NCBI RefSeq assembly: GCF_029227915.1
Contig: NC_079887.1
Span: forward strand, 4,960,001-5,024,000
Length of the DNA: 64,000 bases
Origin: Hydractinia symbiolongicarpus
Lineage: Eukaryota > Cnidaria > Hydrozoa > Anthoathecata > Hydractiniidae
Reading direction: 5' to 3'
The notes beneath the pieces were generated by a model. The model made no database searches and was not told where the DNA came from. It saw only the letters and a list, made by a program, of their open reading frames with translations. This document shows, piece by piece, positions 23,580-37,700 of this stretch (position 1 is its first letter; every line of letters starts with the position of its first letter). The translations under genes were made by a program, and so were the position numbers.

Positions 23580-26013
23580 GAGACTTGTAGTTTTCAAAAA
23601 CGTTTTCATTTTTGATGAGACGCTGAATAAAAGAAGTTTAATCGCCGGCAAACGAAAACCCGCGATTTCCCGTAAATCCCGGGCTTGGCCCGTATAGTTG
23701 AATGTATATAAAGAAAGTACCCAGGGAGTAAACTGATTTCCAGAAGGATTTTTCAAATTATTTTTTCACCACTAAAACGCATGAGACTTGTAGTTTTCAA
23801 AAATGTTTTCATTTTTGATGAGACGCTTAATTAAAGAGGTTTAATCGCCGGCTAACAAAAACCCGCGATTTCTCGTAAATCCCGGGCTTGTCCCGTATAG
23901 TCGAATGTATACAAAGAAAGTACCCTGTGAGTAAAGTCATTTCCAGAACGATTTTTTAAATTATCTTTTCACCACTAAAACGCATGAGACTTGTAGTTTT
24001 CAAAAATGTTTTCATTTTTGATGAGACGCTGAATAAAAGAAGTTTAATCGCCGGCAAACGAAAACCTGCGATTTCCCGTAAATCCGGACTCGGCCCATAT
24101 AGTCAAAATTATACAAAGAAAGTACCCAGGGAGTAAACTCATTTCCAGAACGATTTTTTAAATTATTTTTTCACCACTAAAACGCATGAGACTTGTAGTT
24201 TTCAAAAATGTTTTCATTTTTGATGAGACGCTTAATAAAAGTGGTTTAATCGCCGGCAAACGAAAACCAGCGATTTCCCGTAAATCCCGGGTTTGGCCCG
24301 TATAGTCGAATGTATACAAAGAAAGTACCCTGTGAGTAAACTCATTTCCAAAACGATTTTATAAAGCATCTCTTTACCACTAAAACGCATGAGATTTGTA
24401 GTTTTCAAAAATGATTTCATTTTTGATGAGACGCTGAATAAAAGAATTTTAATCGCCGTCAAACGAAAACCCGCCATTTCCCGTAAACCCCGGACTCGGC
24501 CCGTATAGTCAAAAGTATACAAAGAAAGTAACCAGGGAGTAAACTCATTTTCCGAACGATTTTTTAAATTATTTTTTCACCACTAAAACGCATGAGACTT
24601 GTAGTTTTCAAAAATGTTTTCATTTTTGATGAGACGCTTAATAAAAGAGGTTTAATCGCCGGCAAACGAAAACCCGCGATTTCCCGTAAATCCCGGCTTG
24701 GCCCGTATAGTCGAATGTATACAAAGAAAGTACCCAGGGAGTAAACTCATTTCCCGAACGATGTTTTAAAATTTTTTTTCACCACTAAAACGCATGAGAC
24801 TAGTAGTTTTCAAAAATGTTTTCATTTTTGATGAGACGCTCAATGAAAGGGGTTTAATCGCCGGCAAACGAAAACCCGCGATTTCCCGTAAATCCCGGGC
24901 TTGGCCCGTATAGTCGAATGTATACAAAGAAAGTACCCAGGGAGTAAACTCATTTCCCGAACGATTTTTCAAATTATTTTTGCACCACTAGAACGAATGA
25001 GACCTGTAGTTTTCAAAAATGTTTTCATTTTTAATAAGACGCTTAATAAAAGATGTTTAATCGCCGGCAAACGAAAACCCGCGATTTCCCGTAAATCCCG
25101 GGCTTGGCCCGTATAGTCGAATGTATACAAACAAAGTACCCTGTGAGTAAACTCATTTCCAGAACGATTTTTTAGATTATTTTTTCACCACTAAACGGCA
25201 TAAGACTTGTAGTTTTCAAAAACGTTTTTATTCTTGATGAGACGCTGAATAAAAGAAGTTTAATCGCCGGCAAACGAAAACCCGCGATTTCCCGTAAATC
25301 CCGGGCTTGGCCCGTATAGTTGAATGTATATAAAGAAAGTACCCAGGGAGTAAACTGATTTCCCGAACAAATTTTCAAATTATTTTTGCACCACTAGAAC
25401 GAATGAGACTTGTAGTTTCCAAAAATGTTTTCATTTTTAATGAGACGCTTAATGGAAGAGGTTTAATCGCCGGCAAACGAAAACCCGCGGTTTCCCGTAA
25501 ATCCCGGGCTTGTCCCGTATAGTCGAATGTATACAAAGAAAGTACCCTGTAAGTAAAGTCATTTCCAGATTGATTTTTTAAATTATCTTTTCACCACTAA
25601 AACGCATGAGACTTGTAGTTTTCAAAAATGTTTTCATTTTTGATGAGACGCTTAATAAAAGTGGTTTAATCGCCGGCAAACGAAAACCCGCGATTTCCCG
25701 TAAATCCCGGGTTTGGCCCGTATAGTCGAATGTATACAAAGAAAGTACCCTGTGAGTAAACTCATTTCCAAAACGATTTTATAAAGTATCTCTTTACCAC
25801 TAAAACGCATGAGACTTGTAGTTTTCAAAAATGTTTTCATTTTTGATGAGACGCTGAATAAAAGAATTTTAATCGCCGTCAAACGAAAACCCGCCATTTC
25901 CTGTAAACCCCGGACTCGGCCCGTATAGTCAAAAGTATACAAAGAAAGTACCCAGGGAGTAAACTCATTTCCCGAACGTTTTTTTAAGTTATTTTTTCAC
26001 CACTAAAACGCAC
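23580..26013 (+). repeat. 12-mer HOR, copy 2 (2434 bp)
   Basis: This matches 21146-23579 monomer for monomer. Differences seen by eye are few, including 'gagacttttag' (copy 1) against 'gagacttgtag', 'cttaatgaaagatg' against 'cttaataaaagatg', and 'aaaaggc' against 'aaacggc', so the two copies appear well over 99% identical. This suggests a very recent duplication. After 26013 the match ends ('caaaaatg' in place of 'caaaaacg'). Confidence 0.9.
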
Positions 26014-26824
26014 GAGACTTGTAGTTTTCAAAAATGTTTTCATTTTTGATGAGACGCTTAATAAAAGAGGTTTAATCGCCGGCAAACGAAAACCCGCGAT
26101 TTCCCGTAAATCCCGGCTTGGCCCGTATAGTCGAATGTATACAAAGAAAGTACCCAGGGAGTAAACTCATTTCCCGAACGATGTTTTAAAAATTTTTTTC
26201 ATCACTAAAACGCATGAGACTAGTAGTTTTCAAAAATGTTTTCATTTTTGATGAGACGCTCAATGAAAGAGGCTTAATCGCCGGCAAACGAAAACCCGCG
26301 ATTTTCCGTAAATCCCGGGCTTGGCCCGTATAGTCGAATGTATACAAAGAAAGTACCCTGTGAGTAAACGCATTTCCAAAACGATTTTTTAAAGTATCTC
26401 TTTACCACTAAAACGCATGAGACTTGTAGTTTTCAAAAATGTTTTCATTTTTGATGAGACGCTGAATAAAAGAAGTTTAATCGCCGTCAAACGAAAACCC
26501 GCCATTTCCCGTAAACCCCGGACTCGGCCCGTATAGTCAAAAGTATACAAAGAAAGTACCCAGGGAGTAAACTCATTTCCCGAACGATTTTTTATATTAT
26601 TTTTTCACCACTAAAACGCATGAGACTTGTAGTTTTCAAAAATGTTTTAATTTTTGATGGGACGCTGAATAAAAGAAATTTAATCGCCGGCAAACGAAAA
26701 CCCGCGATTTCCCGTAAATCCCGGACTCGGCCCGTATAGTCAAAAGTATACAAAGAAAGTACCCAGGGAGTAAACTCATTTCCCGAACGATTTTTTAAAT
26801 TATTTTTTCACCACTAAAACGCAT
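26014..26824 (+). repeat. four mosaic monomers before the large superunit
   Basis: Units include one with 'gagactagtag', one with 'gccgtcaaacg' and 'cccgccattt' (also found at 35143-35345), and one of the first 'gatgggacg' units. They link the 12-mer block to the superunit and show no internal HOR. Confidence 0.75.
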
Positions 26825-29800
26825 GAGACTTGTAGTTTTCAAAAACGTTTTCATTTTGGATGAGACGCTTAATAAAAGAGGTTTAATCGCCGGCAAACGA
26901 AAACCCGCGATTTCTCGTAAATCCCGGCTTGGCCCGTATAGTCGAATGTATACAAAGAAAGTACCCAGGGAGTAAACTCATTTCCCGAACGATGTTTTAA
27001 AATTTTTTTTCACCACTAAAACGCATGAGACTAGTAGTTTTCAAAAATGTTTTCATTTTTGATGAGACGCTCAATGAAAGGGTTTAATCACCGGCAAACG
27101 AAAACCCGCGATTTCCCGTAAATCCCGGACTCGGCCCGTATAGTCAAAAGTATACAAAGAAAGTACCCAGGGAGTAAACTCATTTCCCGAACGATTTTTT
27201 ATATTATTTTTTCACCACTAAAACGCATGAGACTTGTAGTTTTTAAAAATGTTTTCATTTTTGATGGGACGCTGAATGAAAGTAGTTTAATCGCCGGCAA
27301 ACGAAAACCCGCGATTTCCCGTAAATCCCGGACTCGGCCCGTATAGTCAAAAGTATACAAAGAAAGTACCCAGGGAGTAAACTCATTTCCCGAACGTTTT
27401 TTTAAATTATTTTTTCACCACTAAAACGCATGAGACTTGTAGTTTTCAAAAATGTTTTCATTTTTGATGAGACGCTTATAAAAAGAGGTTTAATCGCCGG
27501 CAAACGAAAACCCGCGATTTCCCGTAAATCCCAACTTGGCCCGTATAGTCGAATGTATACAAAGAAAGTACCCTGTGAGTAAACTCATTTCCAGAACGAT
27601 TTTTTAGATTATTTTTTCACCACTAAAACGCATAAGACTTGTAGTTTTCAAAAACGTTTTCATTTTTGATGAGACGCTGAATAAAAGAAGTTTAATCGCC
27701 GGCAAACGAAAACCGGCGATTTCCCGTAAATCCCGGGCTTGGCCCGTATTGTTGAAGGTATATAAAGAAAGTACCCAGGGAGTAAACTGATTTCCCGAAC
27801 GATTTTTCAAATTATTTTTGCACCACTAGAACGAATGAGACTTGTAGTTTTCAAAAATGTTTTCATTTTTAATGAGACGCTTAATGAAAGAGGTTTAATC
27901 GCCGCCAAACGAAAACCCGCGATTTCCCGTAAGTCCCGGGCTTGTCCCGTATAATCGAATGTATACAAAGAAAGTACCCTGTGAGTAAAGTCATTTCCAG
28001 AACGATTTTTTAAATTATCTTTTCACCACTAAAACGCATGAGACTTGTAGTTTTCAAAAATGTTTTCATTTTTGATGAAACGCTGAATAAAAGAAGTTTA
28101 ATCGCCGGCAAACGAAAACCTGCGATTTCCCGTAAATCCCGGACTCGGCCCATATAGTCAAAGTTATACAAAGAAAGTACCCAGGGAGTAAACTCATTTC
28201 CAGAACGATTTTTTAAATTATTTTTTCACCACTAAAACGCATGAGACTTGTAGTTTTCAAAAATGTTTTCATTTTTGATGAGACGCTGAATAAAAGAATT
28301 TTAATCGCCGGCAAACGAAAACCCGCGATTTCCCGTAAATCCCGGACTCGGCCCGTATAGTCAAAAGTATACAAAGAAAGTACCCTGCGAGTAAACTCAT
28401 TTCCCGAACGATTTTTTAAATTATTTTTTTACCATTAAAAGGCATGAGACTTGTAGTTTTCAAAAATGTTTTCATTTTTGATGAGACGCTTAATAAAAAA
28501 GGTTTAATCGACGGCAAACGAAAACCCGCGATTTCCCGTAAATCCCGGGCTTGGCCCGTATAGTCGAATGTATACAAAGAAAGTACCCTGTGAGTAAACT
28601 CATTTCCAGAACGATTTTTTAAATTATTTTTTCACCACTAAAACGCATGAGACTTGTAGTTTTCAAAAATGTTTTCATTTTTGATGAGACGCTTAATAAA
28701 AGAGGTTTAATCGCCGGCAAACGAAAACCCGCGATTTCCCGTAAATCCCGGCTTGGCCCGTATAGTCGAATGTATACAAAGAAAGTACCCAGGGAGTAAA
28801 CTCATTTTCCGAACGATGTTTTAAAAATTTTTTTCACCACTAAAACGCATGAGACTAGTAGTTTTCAAAAATGTTTTCATTTTTGATGAGACGCTCAATG
28901 AAAGAGGTTTAATCGCCGGCAAACGAAAACCCGCGATTTCCCGTAAATCCCGGGCTTGGCCCGTATAGTCGAATGTATACAAAGAAAGTACCCTGTGAGT
29001 AAACTCATTTCCAGAACGATTTTTTAGATTATTTTTTCACCACTAAAACGCATAAGACTTGTAGTTTTCAAAAACGTTTTCATTTTTGATGAGACGCTGA
29101 ATAAAAGAAGTTTAATCGCCGGCAAACGAAAACCCGCGATTTCCCGTAAATCCCGGGCTTGACACGTATAGTTGAATGTATATAAAGAAAGTAACCAGGG
29201 AGTAAACTGATTTCCCGAACAATTTTTCAAATTATTTTTGTACCACTAGAACGAATGAGACTTTTAGTTTTCAAAAATGTTTTCATTTTTAATGAGACGC
29301 TTAATGAAAGAGGTTTAGTCGCCGGCAAACGAAAACCCACGATTTCCCGTAAATCCCGGCTTGTCCCGTATAGTCGAATGTATACAAAGAAAGTACCCTG
29401 TGAGTAAAGTCATTTTTCTAGAACGATTTTTTAAATTATCTTTTCACCACTAAATCGCATGAGAATTGTAGTTTTCAAAAATGTTGTCATTTTTGATGAG
29501 ACGCTGAATAAAAGAAGTTTAATCGCCGGCAAACGAAAACCTGCGATTTCCCGTAAATCCCGGACTCGGCCCATATAGTCAAAATTATACAAAGAAAGTA
29601 CCCAGGGAGTAAACTCATTTCCAGAACGATTTTTTAAATTATTTTTTCACCACTAAAACGCATGAGACTTGTAGTTTTCAAAAATGTTTTCATTTTTGAT
29701 GAGACGCGGAATAAAAGAAGTTTAATCGCCGGCAAACGAAAACCCGCGATTTTCCGTAAATCCCGGACTCGGCCCGTATAGTCAAAAGTATACAAAGAAA

Positions 29801-32800
29801 GTACCCAGGGAGTAAACTCATTTCCCGAACGATTTTTTAAATTATTTTTTCACCACTAAAACGCATGAGACTTGTAGTTTTCAAAAATGTTTTCATTTTT
29901 GATGAGACGCTTAATAAAAGAGGTTTAATCGACGGCAAACGAAAACCCGCTATTTCCCGTAAATCCCGGACTCGGCCCGTATAGTCAAAAGTATACAAAG
30001 AAAGTACCCAGGGAGTAAACTCATTTCCCGAACGATTTTTTAAATTATTTTTTTACCACTAAAAGGCATGAGACTTGTAGTTTTCAAAAATGTTTTCATT
30101 TTTGATGAGACGCTTAATAAAAGAGGTTTAATCGACGGCAAACGAAAACCCGCGATTTCCCGTAAATCCCGGGCTTGGCCCGTATAGTCGAATGTATACA
30201 AAGAAAGTACCCTGTGAGTAAACTCATTTCCAGAACGATTTTTTAAATTATTTTTTCACCACTAAAACGCATAAGACTTGTAGTTTTCAAAAATGTTTTC
30301 ATTTTTGATGAGATGCTGAATAAAAGAAATTTAATCGCCGGCAAACGAAAACCCGCGACTTCCCGTAAATCCCGGACTCGGCCCGTATAGTCAAAAGTAT
30401 ACAAAGAAAGTACCCAGGGAGTAAACTCATTTCCCGAACGATTTTTTAAATTATTTTTTCACCACTAAAACGCATGAGACTTGTAGTTTTCAAAAATGTT
30501 TTCATTTTTGATGAGACGCTTAATAAAAGAGGTTTAATCGCCGGCAAACGAAAACCCGCGATTTCCCGTAAATCCCGGCTTGGCCCGTATAGTCGAATGT
30601 ATACAAAGAAAGTACCCAGGGAGTAAACTCATTTTCCGAACGATGTTTTAAAATTTTTTTTCACCACTAAAACGCATGAGACTAGTAGTTTTCAAAAATG
30701 TTTTCATTTTTGATGAGACGCTCAATGAAAGAGGTTTAATCGCCGGCAAACGAAAACCCGCGATTTCCCGTAAATCCCGGGCTTGGCCCGTATAGTCGAA
30801 TGTATACAAAGAAAGTACCCTGTGAGTAAACTCATTTCCAGAACGATTTTTTAGATTATTTTTTCACCACTAAAACGCATAAGACTTGTAGTTTTCAAAA
30901 ACGTTTTCATTTTTGATGAGACGCTGAATAAAAGAAGTTTAATCGCCGGCAAACGAAAACCCGCGATTTCCCGTAAATCCCGGGCTTGACACGTATAGTT
31001 GAATGTATATAAAGAAAGTAACCAGGGAGTAAACTGATTTCCCGAACAATTTTTCAAATTATTTTTGTACCACTAGAACGAATGAGACTTTTAGTTTTCA
31101 AAAATGTTTTCATTTTTAATGAGACGCTTAATGAAAGAGGTTTAGTCGCCGGCAAACGAAAACCCACGATTTCCCGTAAATCCCGGGCTTGTCCCGTATA
31201 GTCGAATGTATACAAAGAAAGTACCCTGTGAGTAAAGTCATTTTTCTAGAACGATTTTTTAAATTATCTTTTCACCACTAAATCGCATGAGAATTGTAGT
31301 TTTCAAAAATGTTGTCATTTTTGATGAGACGCTGAATAAAAGAAGTTTAATCGCCGGCAAACGAAAACCTGCGATTTCCCGTAAATCCCGGACTCGGCCC
31401 ATATAGTCAAAATTATACAAAGAAAGTACCCAGGGAGTAAACTCATTTCCAGAACGATTTTTTAAATTATTTTTTCACCACTAAAACGCATGAGACTTGT
31501 AGTTTTCAAAAATGTTTTCATTTTTGATGAGACGCTGAATAAAAGAAGTTTAATCGCCGGCAAACGAAAACCCGCGATTTTCCGTAAATCCCGGACTCGG
31601 CCCGTATAGTCAAAAGTATACAAAGAAAGTACCCAGGGAGTAAACTCATTTCCCGAACGATTTTTTAAATTATTTTTTCACCACTAAAACGCATGAGACT
31701 TGTAGTTTTCAAAAATGTTTTCATTTTTGATGAGACGCTTAATAAAAGAGGTTTAATCGACGGCAAACGAAAACCCGCTATTTCCCGTAAATCCCGGACT
31801 CGGCCCGTATAGTCAAAAGTATACAAAGAAAGTACCCAGGGAGTAAACTCATTTCCCGAACGATTTTTTAAATTATTTTTTTACCACTAAAAGGCATGAG
31901 ACTTGTAGTTTTCAAAAATGTTTTCATTTTTGATGGGACGCTTAATAAAAGAGGTTTAATCGACGGCAAACGAAAACCCGCGATTTCCCGTAAATCCCGG
32001 GCTTGGCCCGTATAGTCGAATGTATACAAAGAAAGTACCCTGTGAGTAAACTCATTTCCAGAACGATTTTTTAAATTATTTTTTCACCACTAAAACGCAT
32101 AAGACTTGTAGTTTTCAAAAATGTTTTCATTTTTGATGAGATGCTGAATAAAAGAAATTTAATCGCCGGCAAACGAAAACCCGCGACTTCCCGTAAATCC
32201 CGGACTCGGCCCGTATAGTCAAAAGTATACAAAGAAAGTACCCAGGGTGTAAACTCATTTCCCGAAAGATTTTTTAAATTATTTTTTCACCACTGAAACG
32301 CATGAGACTTGTAGTTTTCAAAAATGTTTTCATTTTTGATGAGACGCTTAATAAAAGAGGTTTAATCGCCGGCAAACGAAAACCCGCGATTTCCCGTAAA
32401 TCCCGGCTTGGCCCGTATAGTCGAATGTATACAAAGAAAGTACCCAGGGAGTAAACTCATTTTCCGAACGATGTTTTAAAATTTTTTTTCACCACTAAAA
32501 CGCATGAGACTAGTAGTTTTCAAAAATGTTTTCATTTTTGATGAGACGCTCAATGAAAGAGGTTTAATCGCCGGCAAACGAAAACCCGCGATTTCCCGTA
32601 AATCCCGGGCTTGGCCCGTATAGTCGAATGTATACAAAGAAAGTACCCTGTGAGTAAACTCATTTCCAGAACGATTTTTTAGATTATTTTTTCACCACTA
32701 AAACGCATAAGACTTGTAGTTTTCAAAAACGTTTTCATTTTTGATGAGACGCTGAATAAAAGAAGTTTAATCGCCGGCAAACGAAAACCCGCGATTTCCC

Positions 32801-34738
32801 GTAAATCCCGGGCTTGACACGTATAGTTGAATGTATATAAAGAAAGTAACCAGGGAGTAAACTGATTTCCCGAACAATTTTTCAAATTATTTTTGTACCA
32901 CTAGAACGAATGAGACTTTTAGTTTTCAAAAATGTTTTCATTTTTAATGAGACGCTTAATGAAAGAGGTTTAATCGCCGGCAAACGAAAACCCGCGATTT
33001 CCCGTAAATCCCGGGCTTGACACGTATAGTTGAATGTATATAAAGAAAGTAACCAGGGAGTAAACTGATTTCCCGAACAATTTTTCAAATTATTTTTGTA
33101 CCACTAGAACGAATGAGACTTTTAGTTTTCAAAAATGTTTTCATTTTTAATGAGACGCTTAATGAAAGAGGTTTAGTCACCGGCAAACGAAAACCCACGA
33201 TTTCCCGTAAATCCCGGGCTTGTCCCGTATAGTCGAATGTATAAAAAGAAAGTACCCTGTGAGTAAAGTCATTTCCAGAACGATTTTTTAAATTATCTTT
33301 TCACCACTAAATCGCATGAGAATTGTAGTTTTCAAAAATGTTTTCATTTTTGATGAGACGCTGAATAAAAGAAGTTTAATCGCCGGCGAACGAAAACCTG
33401 CGATTTCCCGTAAATCCCGGACTCGGCCCATATAGTCAAAATTATACAAAGAAAGTACCCAGGGAGTAAACTCATTTCCAGAACGATTTTTTAAATTATC
33501 TTTTCACCACTAAATCGCATGAGAATTGTAGTTTTCAAAAATGTTTTCATTTTTGATGAGACGCTGAATAAAAGAAGTTTAATCGCCGGCAAACGAAAAC
33601 CCGCGATTTTCCGTAAATCCTGGACTCGGCCCGTATAGTCAAAAGTATACAAAGAAAGTACCCAGGGAGTAAACTCATTTCCCGAACGATTTTTTAAATT
33701 ATTTTTTCACCACTAAAACGCATGAGACTTGTAGTTTTCAAAAATGTTTTCATTTTTGATGAGACGCTTAATAAAAGAGGTTTAATCGACGGCAAACGAA
33801 AACCCGCGATTTCCCGTAAATCCCGGGCTTGGCCCGTATAGTCGAATGTATACAAAGAAAGTACCCTGTGAGTAAACTCATTTCCAGAACGATTTTTTAA
33901 ATTATTTTTTCACCACTAAAACGCATAAGACTTGTAGTTTTCAAAAATGTTTTCATTTTTGATGAGACGCTGAATAAAAGAAGTTTAATCGCCGGCAAAC
34001 GAAAACCCGCGATTTTCCGTAAATCCCGAGCTTGGCCCGTATAGTCAAAAGTATACAAAGAAAGTACCCAGGGAGTAAACTCATTTCCCGAACGATTTTT
34101 TAAATTATTTTTTCACCACTAAAACGCACGAGACTTGTAGTTTTCAAAACTGTTTTCATTTTTGATGAGAGGCTGAATAAAAGAAGTTTAATCGCCGGCA
34201 AACGAAAACCCGCGACTTCCCGTAAATCCCGGGCTTGGCCCGTATAGTTGAATGTATATAAAGAAAGTACCCAGGGAGTAAACTGATTTCCCGAACGATT
34301 TTTCAAATTATTTCTGCACCACTAGAACGAATGAGACTTGTAGTTTTCAAAAATGTTTTCATTTTTAATGAGACGCTTAATGAAAGAGGGTTAATCGCCG
34401 GCAAACGAAAACTCGCGATTTCCCGTAAATCCCGGGCTTGTCCCGTATAGTCGAATGTATACGAAGAAAGTACCCTGTGAGTAAACTCATTTCCAGAACG
34501 ATTTTTTAAATTATTATTTCACCACTAAAGCCCATGAGACTTGTAGTTTTTAAAAATGTTTTCATTTTTGATGAGACGCTGAATAAAAGGAGTTTAATCG
34601 CCGGCAAACGAAAACTCGCGATTTCCCGTAAATCCCGGGCTTGTCCCATATAGTCGAATGTGTACAAAAAAAGTACCCTGTGAGTAAACTCATTTCCAGA
34701 ACGATTTTTTAAATTATCTTTTCACCACTAAAACGCAT
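26825..34738 (+). repeat. 39-monomer superunit, copy 1 (7914 bp)
   Basis: Starts with a unit carrying the private 'cattttggatgag'; the same unit reappears at 34739, 7914 bp (39 x 203 minus 3) later. Further private markers shared with copy 2 include 'cccaacttggcccg' (27530 and 35647), 'cgtataatcg' (about 27949 and 36066), 'accattaaaaggc' (28431 and 36548), 'tttttctagaacg' and 'cagggtgtaaac'. It contains two full and one partial 9-mer HOR copies. Confidence 0.85.
28649..32911 (+). repeat. 9-mer HOR inside the superunit, two full copies and a partial third
   Basis: Copies are 28649-30475 (1827 bp), 30476-32303 (1828 bp) and the first three units of a third, 32304-32911. Shared markers are 'gagactagtag', 'gacacgtatagttg', 'ttagtcgccggc', 'tttttctagaacg', 'atgttgtcattttt' and 'gagatgctgaataaaagaaa'. 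In the third copy an extra unit (32912-33114) repeats the 'gacacg' type before the array diverges. Confidence 0.87.
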
Positions 34739-37700
34739 GAGACTTGTAGTTTTCAAAAACGTTTTCATTTTGGATGAGACGCTTAATAAAAGAGGTTTAA
34801 TCGCCGGCAAACGAAAACCCGCGATTTCTCGTAAATCCCGGCTTGGCCCGTATAGTCGAATGTATACAAAGAAAGTACCCAGGGAGTAAACTCATTTCCC
34901 GAACGATGTTTTAAAATTTTTTTTCACCACTAAAACGCATGAGACTAGTAGTTTTCAAAAATGTTTTCATTTTTGATGAGACGCTCAATGAAAGGGTTTA
35001 ATCACCGGCAAACGAAAACCCGCGATTTCCCGTAAATCCCGGGCTTGGCCCGTATAGTCGAATGTATACAAAGAAAGTACCCTGTGAGTAAACTCATTTC
35101 CAAAACGATTTTTTAAAGTATCTCTTTACCACTAAAACGCATGAGACTTGTAGTTTTCAAAAATGTTTTCATTTTTGATGAGACGCTGAATAAAAGAAGT
35201 TTAATCGCCGTCAAACAAAAACCCGCCATTTCCCGTAAACCCCGGACTCGGCCCGTATAGTCAAAAGTATACAAAGAAAGTACCCAGGGAGTAAACTCAT
35301 TTCCCGAACGATTTTTTATATTATTTTTTCACCACTAAAACGCATGAGACTTGTAGTTTTTAAAAATGTTTTCATTTTTGATGGGACGCTGAATAAAAGT
35401 AGTTTAATCGCCGGCAAACGAAAACCCGCGATTTCCCGTAAATCCCGGACTCGGCCCGTATAGTCAAAAGTATACAAAGAAAGTACCCAGGGAGTAAACT
35501 CATTTCCCGAACGTTTTTTTAAATTATTTTTTCACCACTAAAACGCATGAGACTTGTAGTTTTCAAAAATGTTTTCATTTTTGATGAGACGCTTATAAAA
35601 AGAGGTTTAATCGCCGGCAAACGAAAACCCGCGATTTCCCGTAAATCCCAACTTGGCCCGTATAGTCGAATGTATACAAAGAAAGTACCCTGTGAGTAAA
35701 CTCATTTCCAGAACGATTTTTTAGATTATTTTTTCACCACTAAAACGCATAAGACTTGTAGTTTTCAAAAACGTTTTCATTTTTGATGAGACGCTGAATA
35801 AAAGAAGTTTAATCGCCGGCAAACGAAAACCGGCGATTTCCCGTAATTTCCGGGCTTGGCCCGTATTGTTGAAGGTATATAAAGAAAGTACCCATCGAGT
35901 AAACTGATTTCCCGAACGATTTTTCAAATTATTTTTGCACCACTAGAACGAATGAGACTTGTAGTTTTCAAAAATGTTTTCATTTTTAATGAGACGCTTA
36001 ATGAAAGAGGTTTAATCGCCGGCAAACGAAAACCCGCGATTTCCCGTAAGTCCCGGGCTTGTCCCGTATAATCGAATGTATACAAAGAAAGTACCCTGTG
36101 AGTAAAGTCATTTCCAGAACGATTTTTTAAATTATCTTTTCACCACTAAAACGCATGAGACTTGTAGTTTTCAAAAATGTTTTCATTTTTGATGAGACGC
36201 TGAATAAAAGAAGTTTAATCGCCGGCAAACGAAAACCTGCGATTTCCCGTAAATCCCGGACTCGGCCCATATAGTCAAAGTTATACAAAGAAAGTACCCA
36301 GGGAGTAAACTCATTTCCAGAACGATTTTTTAAATTATTTTTTCACCACTAAAACGCATGAGACTTGTAGTTTTCAAAAATGTTTTCATTTTTGATGAGA
36401 CGCTGAATAAAAGAAGTTTAATCGCCGGCAAACGAAAACCCGCGATTTCCCGTAAATCCCGGACTCGGCCCGTATAGTCAAAAGTATACAAAGAAAGTAC
36501 CCTGCGAGTAAACTCATTTCCCGGACGATTTTTTAAATTATTTTTTTACCATTAAAAGGCATGAGACTTGTAGTTTTCAAAAATGTTTTCATTTTTGATG
36601 AGACGCTTAATAAAAGAGGTTTAATCGACGGCAAACGAAAACCCGCGATTTCCCGTAAATCCCGGGCTTGGCCCGTATAGTCGAATGTATACAAAGAAAG
36701 TACCCTGTGAGTAAACTCATTTCCAGAACGATTTTTTAAATTATTTTTTCACCACTAAAACGCATAAGACTTGTAGTTTTCAAAAATGTTTTCATTTTTG
36801 ATGAGATGCTGAATAAAAGAAATTTAATCGCCGGCAAACGAAAACCCGCGACTTCCCGTAAATCCCGGACTCGGCCCGTATAGTCAAAAGTATACAAAGA
36901 AAGTACCCAGGGAGTAAACTCATTTCCAGAACGATTTTTTAGATTATTTTTTCACCACTAAAACGCATAAGACTTGTAGTTTTCAAAAACGTTTTCATTT
37001 TTGATGAGACGCTGAATAAAAGAAGTTTAATCGCCGGCAAACGAAAACCCGCGATTGCCCGTAAATCCCGGGCTTGACACGTATAGTTGAATGTATATAA
37101 AGAAAGTAACCAGGGAGTAAACTGATTTCCCGAACAATTTTTCAAATTATTTTTGTACCACTAGAACGAATGAGACTTTTAGTTTTCAAAAATGTTTTCA
37201 TTTTTAATGAGACGCTTAATGAAAGAGGTTTAGTCGCCGGCAAACGAAAACCCACGATTTCCCGTAAATCCCGGGCTTGTCCCGTATAGTCGAATGTATA
37301 CAAAGAAAGTACCCTGTGAGTAAAGTCATTTTTCTAGAACGATTTTTTAAATTATCTTTTCACCACTAAATCGCATGAGAATTGTAGTTTTCAAAAATGT
37401 TGTCATTTTTGATGAGACGCTGAATAAAAGAAGTTTAATCGCCGGCAAACGAAAACCTGCGATTTCCCGTAAATCCCGGACTCGGCCCATATAGTCAAAA
37501 TTATACAAAGAAAGTACCCAGGGAGTAAACTCATTTCCAGAACGATTTTTTAAATTATTTTTTCACCACTAAAACGCATGAGACTTGTAGTTTTCAAAAA
37601 TGTTTTCATTTTTGATGAGACGCTGAATAAAAGAAGTTTAATCGCCGGCAAACGAAAACCCGCGATTTTCCGTAAATCCCGGACTCGGCCCGTATAGTCA

